Shown piece after piece: positions 50,901-62,130 of a stretch of 64,000 nucleotides of DNA; the first letter of the stretch is position 1, and the number at the start of each line of letters is the position of its first letter. The notes below the pieces were generated by a model. The model did not search any database and was not told where the DNA came from. It worked only from the letters and a program-made list of their open reading frames with translations. A program made the position numbers and the translations under genes. Origin of the DNA: Certhia americana (lineage: Eukaryota; Chordata; Aves; Passeriformes; Certhiidae); the NCBI GenBank assembly GCA_018697195.1, contig CM031870.1, positions 10,699,829-10,763,828 of the forward strand, read 5' to 3'.

Positions 50901-52084
50901 TGGGGAAAAAAACATAAACCCAATAAAATAAATATACAAAAAATTATAAAAATAATACAAATATATGAAAAATAAGTAATAAAAACCTTAAAAATGGAAA
51001 AGTTCTTTATGATAACCTGTGAAATAGAGCAGAGTCTACTCTGTTCAAAATAATCTTAAGTAGATTTTAAACATGAACTTCATAGTGAAGAAAGGTAAAT
51101 AAGATTATTTGGGAGCACTGAGCCTGGTCAGACCAAGATCTCCAGGTAGCTGGGGTGAGGGAGGGGGCAGGTCCCCCCTTGCCTGGAGACCATTCCCCTC
51201 TGTACTACTGGAGAAGGAACTAGGGAGTTCCTGCCTACTTTTCTCTTCTGATAGACTGGGAAAGGACAGGATAATTAGCATGCAAGTGATTTGAAAAAAG
51301 CCCCCAATGGCAGGCAGGAAAATGCTTATTCATCTGCCTAAAAAGAGAAAATCCCAGCAACCTCTTTCAACAAAGTCTGGTTTCCTCTTGGTGGAGTACT
51401 GAATTGCCATTTATTTACATATCGGAAGTAGGACCTCACAGTCAATGGATGGAAGTGGGGAAAAATTTTAAAGTGTCACTTTGTGAAGGGCACTGGAAAA
51501 ACATTCGTTTTTGACCATCTGGCAATGTTGAGGGCTAAGCTAATGTATAAACCTTGAGAGACCCCATTTGTAGCAGGAATTGCTTTAGACTTCAAATTTC
51601 AATGGAGTGAGATTTCAAATCAATGCCACCATAATAATGCAGAATAGATTTGGGCCAGGACACAATCCTGTTTATACTGGCTTTCTCTGAAAGGTCAGAA
51701 TTACAAATACAGAGGCTAAATCTTTCTCCCTTAAACTGAAAAAGATCTATTAATAATGATTGTGAGCCAAGAGAAAAATCTAGACCTCTCCAGAGACAAA
51801 GGAACTGGCAAATACAACTGGGAGGTCATTAGCTTAAGCTTTGCAATTGCTGTCCAAATGGGCTGTCTTTCAAACCTATCAGGAAATTCGGCTATTCAAA
51901 AAGTGTCTGCTCTGGATATTGCGAAAGTCAGAGTCATACCCAAAGAAAGGACACAGAGAGAAAGACGTGAAATCAAGCAGTGACTCTGAACCCAAGTTTG
52001 ATGATTTAGTACATCTGGGGAGCCAGCTGTCCTCCTGTGTGCTGGAGACATGTGGAAGGTGAGCCTGGAGCTGAATCACCAGTG
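47912..52084. other. Unannotated non-coding stretch
   Basis: No gene recognised. A short poly-A lies near 50345-50356, and 50920-51000 is a low-complexity A-rich stretch with ATAAAAATAAT-like words. 48050-48130 is GC-average and featureless. Confidence 0.55.
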
Positions 52085-52235
52085 CTGGGGCAGGTCTGTG
52101 CCCTTGCCTGCCTCAGTTTCTCTGTGCCAAGACAGGAGCAGTGACAGCAACCTTGGGAAGTCTTACCCATGATTCCGGCACACACCACAGATGGAAAGTG
52201 CTTGCAAAGGGAAAGTGCCGCTATTTCAGGCTGAA
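52085..52235 (+). mobile_element. MIR-like ancient SINE fragment, sense
   Basis: CCTCAGTTTCTCTGTG (52111-52126), followed about 65-100 bp later by GATGGAAAGTGCTTG and AAGTGCCGCTATTTCAGG, resembles the core and 3' tail of tRNA-derived ancient amniote SINEs (MIR/CORE-SINE group), whose consensus reads CCTCAGTTTCCTCATCTG and later TGTAAAGTGCTT. Divergence is high, so this is recognition by motif order only. Confidence 0.5.
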
Positions 52236-52237
52236 GG

Positions 52238-52330
52238 GGGTGAGGCTCTGAGCAGTTGAGTGACTTATCTGCAGGCACACAGCGAGGCAGAGCAGTGCCA
52301 GGAATAGCACATGGGTCTCTCGGCTCAACA
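52238..52330 (-). mobile_element. MIR-like ancient SINE fragment, antisense
   Basis: GTTGAGTGACTTATCTGC, GGCACACAGCGAGGCAGAGC, AGTGCCAGGAATAGCACATG and GGTCTCTCGGCTC in direct succession match the reverse complement of the tRNA-related half of MIR-type SINEs (AGTGACTTGCCCAAGGTCAC, ACAGC, GGCAGAGCC, GAACCCAGGTCT). It directly abuts the sense fragment on its left, giving a tail-to-tail arrangement. Confidence 0.65.
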
Positions 52331-55300
52331 GCAACAGATAATGCTTAATAAAGAATTTAAAACAGCAATTAAGGGCGCACTCCTACCAACTTCACATTGT
52401 TGTTGCACCACAAGTGAGGAATCCCCATGCCTCCTTGGGAAGCAAGTACAGCTTGGAGCAAATTAGGGGTGAAGACCTGGGACCTAAAGGACTGCTTTGG
52501 ATGAGCAGTGTCACTTGAAGTGTTTTAGCAAGTGAAAACCAAAGTCAGTGCTGAGGATTAAGATTTGAAAGTAAGTGCTGACATACTGAGGTCCTTGGAA
52601 ATTTTGTCTGTGAGGAAATCTTCTGTATAATTAAATTTGCAGTTTCCTTAGTGGGACCATCATTTCCTTCCATGAACAAAAAGATAAATTTCTTAGATAT
52701 TCTGTCATGGACTCTTCTAATATAATGAGGCTTGACAGATTGAATAAGTAACTCGCAGCTTTTAAGAATAATCTTTTTGATAGCAGCGATTCCCTGAGAC
52801 GATAACCTTCCTAAAGACAACTAAGGAGTCTAGCAATGAGCTGAGAAGCGTGGTTTAGCCAGCCACAGAGGAATTGCAGTCATGACCTTGTCCAGACTCT
52901 CTGACAGGATTTTGGCAATGACTGCAGGAATTGGAGGCTCGAGAGGAAATGCAAACTTCCTGGTCAAAATGCCAGCAGATAAGTAATTCAGCGGGAGTCC
53001 CCGGGCTGCACTGGAGAGGTGAGGATGCCAGCACTACATTCAGATGAGATGAGAGCAGTGGTGTCATTAGAAACATGTTCCACACCTGAGGCAGTCTGAG
53101 AAGAAGAGGTTCAGAAAGACCTTCTCTAACATATGGCTGAGAAAGTACCTGTAGATCATATTATTTTTTCTGTGATGCAAGTTAGCCCAAAACTTTTAAA
53201 AATTAACCTATTTGTAGGTTAGAAGATATCAAAGAATTCCACATTTTCTTCCTTTGGTATCTTCCTTTTATAGTTGCCATTTATATGGACAGGGCTGCTG
53301 CCCTTCAGGCACCAAAGCAATGGTTTCTGTTTTTACTGTTGGGAAAGCCTCACTGAGCTATTTTTTTAATTCTAATTCTAATTTATTCAGACTGGATGAA
53401 CAGCCTTAAGTCTTTGAGTAAGAATGTTTAGCAGTCCAGGGTTTTCTTTTACAGGATTAAATTATAGACAAATTTAAGCCTGCTGGCTGTCTCCACTAAA
53501 CTAATCACAAATATAAGTCAACAACAGGACATAAATCCTTTATCAGCAAGTGTATAGGTATGCATTTATGAAAATATGAGGCATGGGGTTCCCCCACTGG
53601 CTTTTAGTTCAAGAGTAATTCACAGCTACAGAGAGAAACCAAGCTGCTCTGCATCTCTTCTGCCTCTCCTCTCTCTGACTCACTTCAAGGTGACCCCAAG
53701 AGGCAAAGCAAAGGGATGAGTGCATCCATGCTCCCTCACACCCAAAGCATCTGGTGGGAAATGCTTTTCTGCAAGCACAAACTAGAAGTATCTACAAAGA
53801 AACAAGCTATAAAAAACCATCCATTTATGCCGACTTATGTCCAGATTCACACACCTTGGGTAGTGCTTAGAGGACGCTCCTTATTTGACTTGGCCTTTGT
53901 GCCAAGAGAGGCAGCTAGTACACTTTGGGGCATTTAAATCTTCCTTTGTCAGAAAATGACCATTCAGAGCACTGAAAGAATGTCATGATTTGTCAAGTTT
54001 GAATGTTCTCTCTGTTGTAACTGGAAATCATGCTCCTGTCTGCTTTTCAGTCCTACTAGACAAGAAGGCTCTGCTCTAGACAATCTTTTAGAATGTGGTA
54101 GTTAAATATCCCACTGCTGAAATTTGCATTTACAGTTCAGGGAGCAAGGAACCATGCACAAATGAGATATTTTTTCCTACTGCATTTCTCTTACTCTGCC
54201 TATCCTAAGGAAGTCAGTTACCTGCATTTTTATTTCTTTCCCTTTCAGAGTAAAATCAACCCTAAATTGGACTGCACTGAACAACTGAGTACAGCCTGAT
54301 CTGTGAACCCTGCATCAGAAATGCTCTGTACTGCAGCTAAGGACAGACTTTCAGGAGGGCTGATACCCAGCTCCTCAGCAGGCATTTTACCATCTGGAGC
54401 CAGCTGACATTAAAAGGAGTCCAGTCCCAGATACATTTTAGAAGCTGGGTATGAAGTCTTAACAGAGCTGCCTGACTAAAGCAGCTGGATCTTGAGAGAA
54501 TGGAGAATTCCCTTGTGGAATGAGGCTGGTTTGAGTCTTTATATAGTTTTTTTAACATCTGAATGCGTGCTGCATGTATGACAAACACTTACAAAGCCGC
54601 TTTTCCCCTTCTGACATCTGGTAGCTTGCATGAAATGAACCATAATTTTTTCTGCTAATTGAGTTCATGTAATAAATTTTAGTTAAAATGGAATTCCTTC
54701 AGGGAAATGAATGAAGTTACCCACATGGCTGAGTCCTAGGAGAAAATACTTTTTACATGTGAATAGTATTTTCTGACAGTTTGCAGTGGTGCATTCTCTT
54801 GGCAGAAGTCCTTCCATAAATCACCAACTATAGAGTGTGAAAAAATGAATTTTGGTATGTTACCATGAGATTCCTGGCAAAACTACATGTGAGAGAGTTA
54901 ATTCATTGTTAATGCCTTGGCAGCTACCTAATGATAAAGGATGAAAGATAGGTTCACAACAAGGGCCCTCAGAACTTTCGAGGGACAAATGGTGCTCTGA
55001 TCACTGCAAAGCTACTTAGGGATAAGGAAAAAAAAATTGTCAGCAAATTTCTGTAATCCAGAAATACACTCCAAGAAAATCTGAAACATTTCTGTAACCT
55101 CATCCTGCCAGAGTGTGAAGGATTCAGATAAAGCCTGAATGCCCCAAGACACAGTAGAGTGAATTTGATCTGAAAGCAACTTCAGGGTTGTGGAAAGGGA
55201 CACACACATAAAGAAAAAGAAACCAAATTGTCCTTCCTGCCTTCTGCTCATAGTTGCAGAGCAAGAATTATCGCCATGAAACAGAAGGCAAAACATTTCT

Positions 55301-55380
55301 AGCATCCACTAACAAATATGTGGTCACTCAACAACTCATTAGACCTCTGGGCCTTCAAGCAGTAAAACACCCTACAAACC
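52331..55380. other. Unannotated non-coding stretch
   Basis: No gene or clear repeat recognised. Frames are at most 97 codons and featureless. Confidence 0.55.
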
Positions 55381-55440
55381 TTTTTTTTTTTTTTTTTTTT
55401 TTTTTTGACAATGTATTCACAGTCATGAATGTGATACATT
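55381..55440. repeat. Poly-T tract with adjoining small hairpin
   Basis: A run of 26 T (55381-55406) is followed by a hairpin: AATGTATTCACA (55410-55421) pairs with TGTGATACATT (55430-55440) with one bulged T. The tract could be the reverse-complemented tail of an old retrocopy, but no body was identified to the right. Confidence 0.85.
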
Positions 55441-56325
55441 AGTCCCAAGAAGGACCTTTCAGACACTCCAAGGGGCTGCTTATGCCTTCAGCATGAGCCA
55501 AGCCCAGTAGATCACCTCCATGCACATTTTTCCCCACAGCTGCAGAGCTGCACTGACATGGTTTCCCCAGCATCCTTTTGAATCACTGCCACCAAGGAAC
55601 TCCATCCCAGTTAAGGATGAGGGATCTGCTTTTACTACAGCACCACAGCATGCCAGATGTGAGTGGCATTGTTGTGGGAGATCGGTGGGAGCCCCTCTCT
55701 GGCTCCACCAGCAGTTGGCTGCCCATATGCTGATGGATGCTCAGCAGATGCTCTTCAAGAGCTAAATAATGTAAAAAGTGGCTGGTGTGAGCAATCCTCA
55801 TAGTCTAGACTCTGCTCACAGCCAGCAAATGCAGTAAATTGGAGAGAGAAGGGGATGCAGTTTTTTAAAAAAAGAAAAGTCTTAGAAACCCCAGGCCAGT
55901 TCAACTTTCAGCGTGTCAAAAAAAATTAGTTCCAGGTGCTGCTGAAAAGAAAGTTTTACTTTATTAACAATGTTCTGCACCTTCATTAAAAATATTTATT
56001 TTGAGGAAATTTCTTACTTAAATTAAATGAGTCCTTGGCCTTCCGGAATTTGTCTTTCATCTGGGACTTTACTAAAGACACCCATGTATGTGTGTTTGTA
56101 AAGTGCTTATACTCTCCTCTAAAAACTCTGCGTCCTTCAAGACCAGGAACCTTAACTGGACTGAATGGAATTTCTCAGTTCATTTGCAGCAATCAGATGG
56201 GTACAGACAGGCAGCTATTGGAATCTGGATCTGCCATGGACAATGCCAGAGTTATTTTTATTGTCGTGGTTAAAGAAATATAACCTCTCTGCTCGTATCA
56301 GTACTTTAGAACATCTTCACTGGCA
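55441..56325. other. Unannotated non-coding stretch
   Basis: No gene or repeat recognised. Overlapping frames at 55520-55765 and 55583-55801 are on opposite strands and look like chance. Confidence 0.55.
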
Positions 56326-56613
56326 GAAATTAGGTCAGGCATAGCAAAACTGCTGGTAGTTGAGGTGAAAAAAAGATCAATAAGGTTACCTGATACAGAG
56401 ACAGCACAGCCAGCAGCAATCACAATATTATCACAATATGCATCAAAATCCGCTTATATGTGGGAATCACAAGAAATGGAAGCAAATACTAAAACCCACG
56501 CGGAAGACGTAAGCTGTGATTCATGGGATGAGGCAGGAATGCAATTTTCAGAAGAAACACGATTTACAACAAAACAATCCAAAGGAAAATGCATTTGGTA
56601 TGAGCCCATTTGA
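56326..56613 (+). other. Coding-like open frame with A-ending codons, unknown
   Basis: A 95-codon stretch ending at TGA 56611-56613 lies in a frame open from 56284. By my count 51 of the 95 codons end in A, against about 31 with A first and 33 with A second, a codon-position asymmetry unlike the neighbouring chance frames. Bases before 56326 (CTTCACTGGCAG) could be a splice acceptor, which would make this a terminal exon. The first ATG in frame is well inside (about 56455). Residues are mixed, with acidic and Ser/Thr-rich parts, one YMW and a CIWYEPI end; I recognise no family. It may be a decayed retroelement or viral frame, a lineage-specific exon, or a chance frame in A-rich DNA. Confidence 0.25.
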
Positions 56614-57370
56614 AGGGAAAAGACATCAGAGCTGCCAACATTGCCCTGTACCTCCTCCATTTTGATACCACAAGCAGCCGCAGGGAAATAAAAGTTAGAA
56701 CTTAATATCCAAGGTCATTAGTGCTCTCAGTAATAGATTACCCCTGAAAACATGTTAAAGAAGAAAATTGTTATAAATATAAAATTAGAATAAGCCAAAA
56801 TTAGCCCATAAACTTGAAATTAAAAAAAAAAAATTCTATGTGTTGCTAACACTTGTTAAAAAGAGCAAAAACTGCAAGGGGTTTAATGCTTAGTGTGAAT
56901 TAACTCAGCCGTGTGTTTTATACAGCCAAAGCCACAGAAATGGCCGTCTAAATTGATTCCTGAGCTGGTAGGCCTGCAGCAGATTCGCAAATGATAATGC
57001 ATATATTAATAGATACTTTCACTAATTTCACTAATGACCAATTTTAATGAGAAATTTGGATTTGTAAATGAACAGAAATATTCCCATTCTATCATTTGTA
57101 CACGTGCAAAGAATTCCACATTCCAGGCTGAGCCAGCAACAATGCAGACATATCCCTGCAAACCCAGAGCAGCACAAAGGGTCACCCCCTGCCCTCATGG
57201 AGCCAGCCCTCCTCCAGCACATTCAAGATTTGTCTTGCACAATGCTGCTCAGCTCCAGAAAATGCATCCCTGACAGTTTTTAGGACTGAGTGATGAATGG
57301 TCTGGGTTTGTGGTGCTGCTGAGGAAGAAATCACACACAACCCAAGCCAGCAGCCCAAAGAGCAGACCCT
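56614..57370. other. Unannotated stretch; possible regulatory DNA at 56880-57060
   Basis: No gene recognised. 56880-57060 is AT-rich and dense in homeodomain/POU-like words (AATTAAC, AAATGATAATGCAT, TATTAATAG, CTAATTTCACTAATGACC). A poly-A run lies at 56822-56833. Confidence 0.35.
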
Positions 57371-57550
57371 GAGTGACACCCAGGTTACCACGGGGACCCA
57401 GCAGTGTCCTGCTCCTCAGAGGGACTATCCATGAGTGACACTCAGGGAACTGCGGGGACCCAGCAGAGCGTCCTATTCCTCAGAGGGACAGGCCCCTGAG
57501 TGTGACAGTCAGGGAGCTGTGGGGACCCAGCAGAGTGTCCTGCTCCTCAC
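57371..57550. repeat. Minisatellite, 62-65 bp unit, about 2.9 copies
   Basis: Three successive units start with GAGTGACA or GAGTGTGACA at 57371, 57433 and 57498. Each contains a GGGGACCCAGCAG phrase and a TCCTGCTCCTCA-like phrase. The third unit is cut short near 57550. Unit lengths are 62, 65 and at least 53 bp. Confidence 0.9.
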
Positions 57551-58618
57551 ACCATTCTGGGATGCTGCAGCAGCCAAGACTCTGCCTTCCCACCTTCCTT
57601 CTTGGGGTAAAGAACCACCCAGTGCCCTGGTGTTGCTGAGTCTGGATTATTGAGCTGCAGTGAGGGATGGGCTGTGTCAGGACACAGCTCCTCAGCCCCT
57701 GGCTTCACCAGTTGAAGCTCAGCTCCTTTTGCATCCCAGCAGGTGAGGACATGCACATCCCTGGCAACCCACCTGATCAGGGGCCAGGGGAAAACTATCA
57801 GAACTGCTCTGATGACTTCTGAAAAGAGCCTGGTGCATGGGAACAGAGTGATCCTGCAGGCAGTCCCTGGAGCCTTACAAGGCACTGTTAAAAAAAACAA
57901 ACCATTTCCAATGTCCAAGCCTGGCTTCTCCAGTAACCACACAGCCAGAAAATAGCCTGGCTGTTGTCCTTTCCTACCATTTTTAGTCTGGTCTTCCAGC
58001 ACCACAAAAGTTCTGTGGGCACCCAACACCTGAGTGAATGGAAAAATTATTTCAACTGCAACATTAACTCTGGAGGCTTAAAGGTTTTATCTTTTCCTAA
58101 ATTTAATTTATCTTGCAGCTAAAACAGCTTACCAGTGAAACACATGCAGAGACTCATTATCTCTGCCTCTGGCTTCAAAAGGCTCTGGAGGTTCCTTGGA
58201 TCCCTTCAAAACCTTTTCCACTTTCAAGTGCCACCAAGCATTATTCACTAAAGATAACATGAATCTCTAGCACAGTCTGTGTCTGATCTTTGTGGCCACC
58301 AAATCATTTGTTTCTTTCTCCTCCCATCCTCTATTCTGTATTTCTATGTGTTAAGATTTTTTTTAATTTGTCTTTTTTTTTCTCTTCTTTTTGCTTGGTT
58401 GGTTGGTTTGGTTTTTTTGGTTTTTTTTTATATCTCTGCTTTCACATTTCTTCTGACTAGGATGCTTTCATGCCCAGCATAATTTGGTACACATTTGAAT
58501 AATTGTGTCTTCCTGGGCATTCAGTAAACTATCCTTGCAAATGTCCGGTACTGACCACATTAGTGTGATTTGTCAGGAATCCTGACAACTGTGGCAAGCT
58601 TTGAGAAAAAAGCAGGTA
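57551..58618. other. Unannotated non-coding stretch
   Basis: The minus-strand frame 57547-58029 (160 codons) is fairly long, but it shows no domain, signal peptide or plausible start context. 58350-58432 is T-rich, with TTGGTTGGTTTGG-like words. Nothing else was recognised. Confidence 0.5.
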
Positions 58619-58850
58619 GATAGAATTATAGAATAATTAATGTTGGAAGAGACAGCAAGAGGTCATCTAATCCAACTTTACAGTCAAAACAGGGTCCAAA
58701 AGGGTTTAGCAGGCTCATTCTGGCTCTGTGTGCATCAAGGAAAGGTTTAGATTATGAATACCTAGAGCTACAACAGTGAGTAATTCCTCTTGTCCCTCAT
58801 GAGAAAGTTCAATGTTTCCCTTTTCAGTGGGAAGCTATCTTAACTTTAGA
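58619..58850 (-). mobile_element. CR1 LINE 3' end, antisense
   Basis: TAGAATTATAGAATAATTAA then TGTTGGAAGAGACAGCAAGA and GGTCATCTAATCCAAC are the reverse complement of the avian CR1 3' end (ATTCTATGA-type microsatellite tail and 3' UTR). The next 150 bp follow the family order: CAGGGTCC, a CAGG phrase, TTTAGATTATGAATACCTAG, then CTCATGAGAAAGTTCAATG. The copy is 5'-truncated with no reverse transcriptase left. This is the clearest sign that the window is avian. Confidence 0.85.
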
Positions 58851-60449
58851 AATTAAACATGTAGCATGGCTAGAAATTACCCATGGGGAGCTTTCCTCCC
58901 CATTCCTTGCAGATACCTGCTCAAGGAGCATCCAGCAGCATGCGCTCCTTCACTGGATGAAAACTCAAGCCAGTGTTGAAGGTTAGATGTGAACTGGAGG
59001 AAATCTGCTAACAGTTCATAGTGTCTCAGATATAAAATAACCTGTCATTGCCTTTTGCTCATACGCACACAAAACCCATTTTAGCATTCTTTTTCTGTTT
59101 AGGTATCTATCTGCACTTCTGTTTTTCAAATCCAAGTCCACACACAAATATTCAAATTATTTAGACACTAGCATTACCCTATAGATAGCTAAAGTTGTGT
59201 TTTTACATTTCCACTTGTGGTTGAACTTGTCACAGTCTTAGTGTTTAGTTTTAAAGTGCCAGTGAAGCCAGCTACCCGGCAGGCTTTCACATAAATGCAG
59301 AACATGGTGCAAACTTTCAGCACGGAACTATGTGAACAACACCTGCTGCAGAAAAGTGGTGGGGTCTCCTCTCTTCATTCTTCCCACATCTACCCCAGAT
59401 ATCATTCCTGTAACTATGAAGCATAATTCTATAAATCAGCAAAGAATTTAGGCTTGACAGCTGTGCCATCTTGTTTTATGTATTACTCATTTTCAGCTAA
59501 TTTCAGTTTTATGAAAAAATAAAAAAAAAGTCCTTAGAGGCTTCATATATTGATCTAGTCACTTACATACATATTTTCTTTTTGGTAGGCTGTGGTCTTG
59601 CTTTTTGCCTTCCCTGTGAAATAGTCAGTAACTAACTTCCTTTTAAGAGCAGAGGCAGTAAGGTTTATTTTCTCCACACCCCTGGCATGATCCCAATTTA
59701 TCCAATTGGGACAGTGGCACATGCACATGTGCACACAGAGGATGACCTGGGGACACACCATCCAAATACTACAGAGTAGTTCATGTGCACAAGCACAGGA
59801 AAGGAAACTCCCTCTAACACGATTTTCATCAGTTTTCATTGCTCTTGGGTTTCAGAGAAACCATCCTGCTGTTTCTGAGGCTGCTGCCCCCACCACAGCT
59901 GGGGATCCCCTGGGAAAGAGTCTTGTACCTTGTTCTCAGGCACTGGACATGAAGGTGAGGCTGTCTGGGACTGCACCATGCTAAAGGTGCTTGTTGATGC
60001 TGCAAGGACCTGATTCTTTTTATGGACTACCCATTTTCCCAGACCAGCACCACAACAGAAATTTGATCACACAGTATCTTTCAGTGCAAGCAATTTCTAC
60101 AAAGATGAACAATATTTCTAATAAACTGCTTGAAGAGTAAGTATTGAAAATCAGAAGACATAACAAACAGAGTTTAGATGCAAGTTTACATATGGGAAAG
60201 TTCAAGCTGTACTGGCTCCTGTTGCTGCAAAGTAGACTAGAGGAGATTTAGATAAGGATAACACTTCATGGGACCAGTACCAGAGTCAAAGGTGTGTAAT
60301 AGAAAAGAATATTTTGGCCTAAAACACACCACAGAGTCTGGACTCTGTGTATACAATACTGTAAGCATTGTAACTCGTGAATGATAAAAATGTACTGAAA
60401 AATAACTGTAACAAATATAATGAATGAGACCAGAAGAGATGCTTTGTGC
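58851..60449. other. Unannotated non-coding stretch
   Basis: No gene recognised. A poly-A lies near 59520-59529. Short frames on both strands carry no recognisable content. Confidence 0.55.
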
Positions 60450-60870
60450 TGGAATGTGACAGCCAAAGTAGCTGGGATGGATAATAGCTTAGCCCAGGTA
60501 GCTTGTATAAAAAGCATACACCTGAGACCATGGGAGGTTGGATACTAAAAGGATGCTAATGGGATCATTCCAAAATAGTCCACATTTCTGGTTCTAGTTC
60601 TCTGTTGGTTTGGGACTTTGACATATAAGGTCATGTCCCTGCCCAGGTTTGAAATTAGAATCCTGCCCTCAGGTAACACTACATATTCTTAAATTAGCCA
60701 CACCCTTGTGTCTTAGGATGCTGCCTCTCAGACTGTGTGGTCTCTGTGTTTGTTATTTTACCATCTTTAAAGAATTAATTTTGTGCACCCTATCGTGCCC
60801 ATCCACATGCATTTTGTCACACTCCTCCTGGCTGGACTGGACTTGAATGCCAAACTGTGTTACTGAAAGA
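60450..60870 (+). mobile_element. LTR-like element, copy B (sister of 12800-13200)
   Basis: TATAAAA at 60506-60512 lies about 260 bp upstream of TTTAAA/AATTAAT signals (60766-60779). TTAGCCACACCC at 60694-60705 is followed 22 bp later by GGATGCTGC (60716-60724), exactly as in copy A, and later by GTGCCCATCC and CACACTCC. The spacing between TATA and the first shared motif is about 57 bp longer than in copy A, so indels separate the copies. Same strand as copy A, no internal genes, ends approximate. Confidence 0.65.
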
Positions 60871-62014
60871 TCTCACAGAATTGGATGGATGCCAAAACCC
60901 CCTTTAAAATAATCTATAACTGGAAGCCAAGCAGGGTGCAGGTAGCCCTGGAGAGGCTCTAGCAGTTGTCTATTCAATGAATTCTGTCATGCAGATGTTC
61001 CTTTGTAGTTCTCAGAAACCTTCAAGGCTCCTGGTCAGTAAGGAAGTTTGGAAAAAATCCAAACTTCAGCTCTGCGGTGTCAGCATAAATTCCTGTCTGT
61101 GTTAACTAAAGTACAGTGCTAGCAAAAAAAGCAATTCTGTAAAACAACGCTATGAAATCCTACCTTCATTCTCCCTGTATGATTTCCAGATCAAACGCTT
61201 AATCCCCTCCCCAAAAGTTTCCTCTTGTTAAGTGTCATTTGCTGGTGCCAATGCAGATTACCTAGTTGCCTGGGAACTGTTTAAAGCTACATTGGAGACC
61301 CAAAGCTTGATTTGTGTTAAAGGAACAGAAACTTTCAAGTGAAAAAACATTCTTAAGAAGGGTGAAGAGAGGACAAGGATTGGATGATTAGCTACAAGGA
61401 GTCCTTAGTTCTGGAAAGACCTTAAAACCCAGACTGGCCTTTACAGCTGTCTGACTCAATGGGATATAACATTTGCACCAAGGTCTGGCTGCTTGGCTTG
61501 GCTCATTTAAACCAAACTGAAAATGGAGAACTGAAATCTTACTGCTTGCTTGCTCAGGGGAAGCTGGTAGTGTCTGTACGAAAAAATTAAACTTGGTTTA
61601 AAAACCAAACAAACCTAAACATCCAAATTGCCAGCAATGCTGGAAGTGTAACTGCACCTTGTCATTCCTGCAGCAAATTCTTTGATTTAGGATGTTACCA
61701 TGCACTTGTCTCACCAAATGCTGTCCTTAGCTACATGTACAATTTTCATTTGCTTTATCTTAAGTGGTGTTTGTATGTCAGAACCACTGCTTTCCAGCTG
61801 AGGACTACATCAGAACTAAAAATATGAGATGGGAGCTGGGGAACCCATAGTGCCTTGGATCACCTCGATCCCCTCCCAAATGACAGCAAGACCCCATTGT
61901 GGGGACAGAGGCATGTACATAATATCACATCTTGCCAGTGAGGATTAATCATCAGGCCATAGGTAATGCAAATCCACAGAGTGCTGCATCTTCACGTGAA
62001 TTCACACTGTACAG
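60871..62014. other. Unannotated non-coding stretch
   Basis: No gene recognised. A perfect 10-bp-arm hairpin with an AAAAA loop lies at 61043-61067. Confidence 0.55.
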
Positions 62015-62130
62015 CAAGATTCATTAAGAAAAAGAGCCAGTTAGCAGTAATACATAAACTGCATTATGAAATCATGAGCCCTGACCACCTACAAAATGTG
62101 CTACTTTGGCTTAAGCAAACTGAATTACAG
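62015..62130 (+). other. Possible 116-nt internal exon, unknown
   Basis: The segment is preceded by a CACTGTACAG acceptor-like end (preceding tract only moderately pyrimidine-rich) and followed by GTAAAATT, a good donor after TTACAG. In between, one frame is open and encodes 38 residues after two bases of a split codon, ending ...QNVLLWLKQTELQ, which reads as an amphipathic helix with mixed charged and leucine residues. The frame continues open to 62214. I do not recognise a family, and no clear partner exon was found in the window, although 62520-62700 also reads coding-like in another frame. Chance remains likely. Confidence 0.2.

Noticed and set aside
57547..58029. 160-codon minus-strand frame
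   Set aside because: Starts inside sequence beside a minisatellite, no domain or homologue recognised; kept only as a note in the minisatellite finding.
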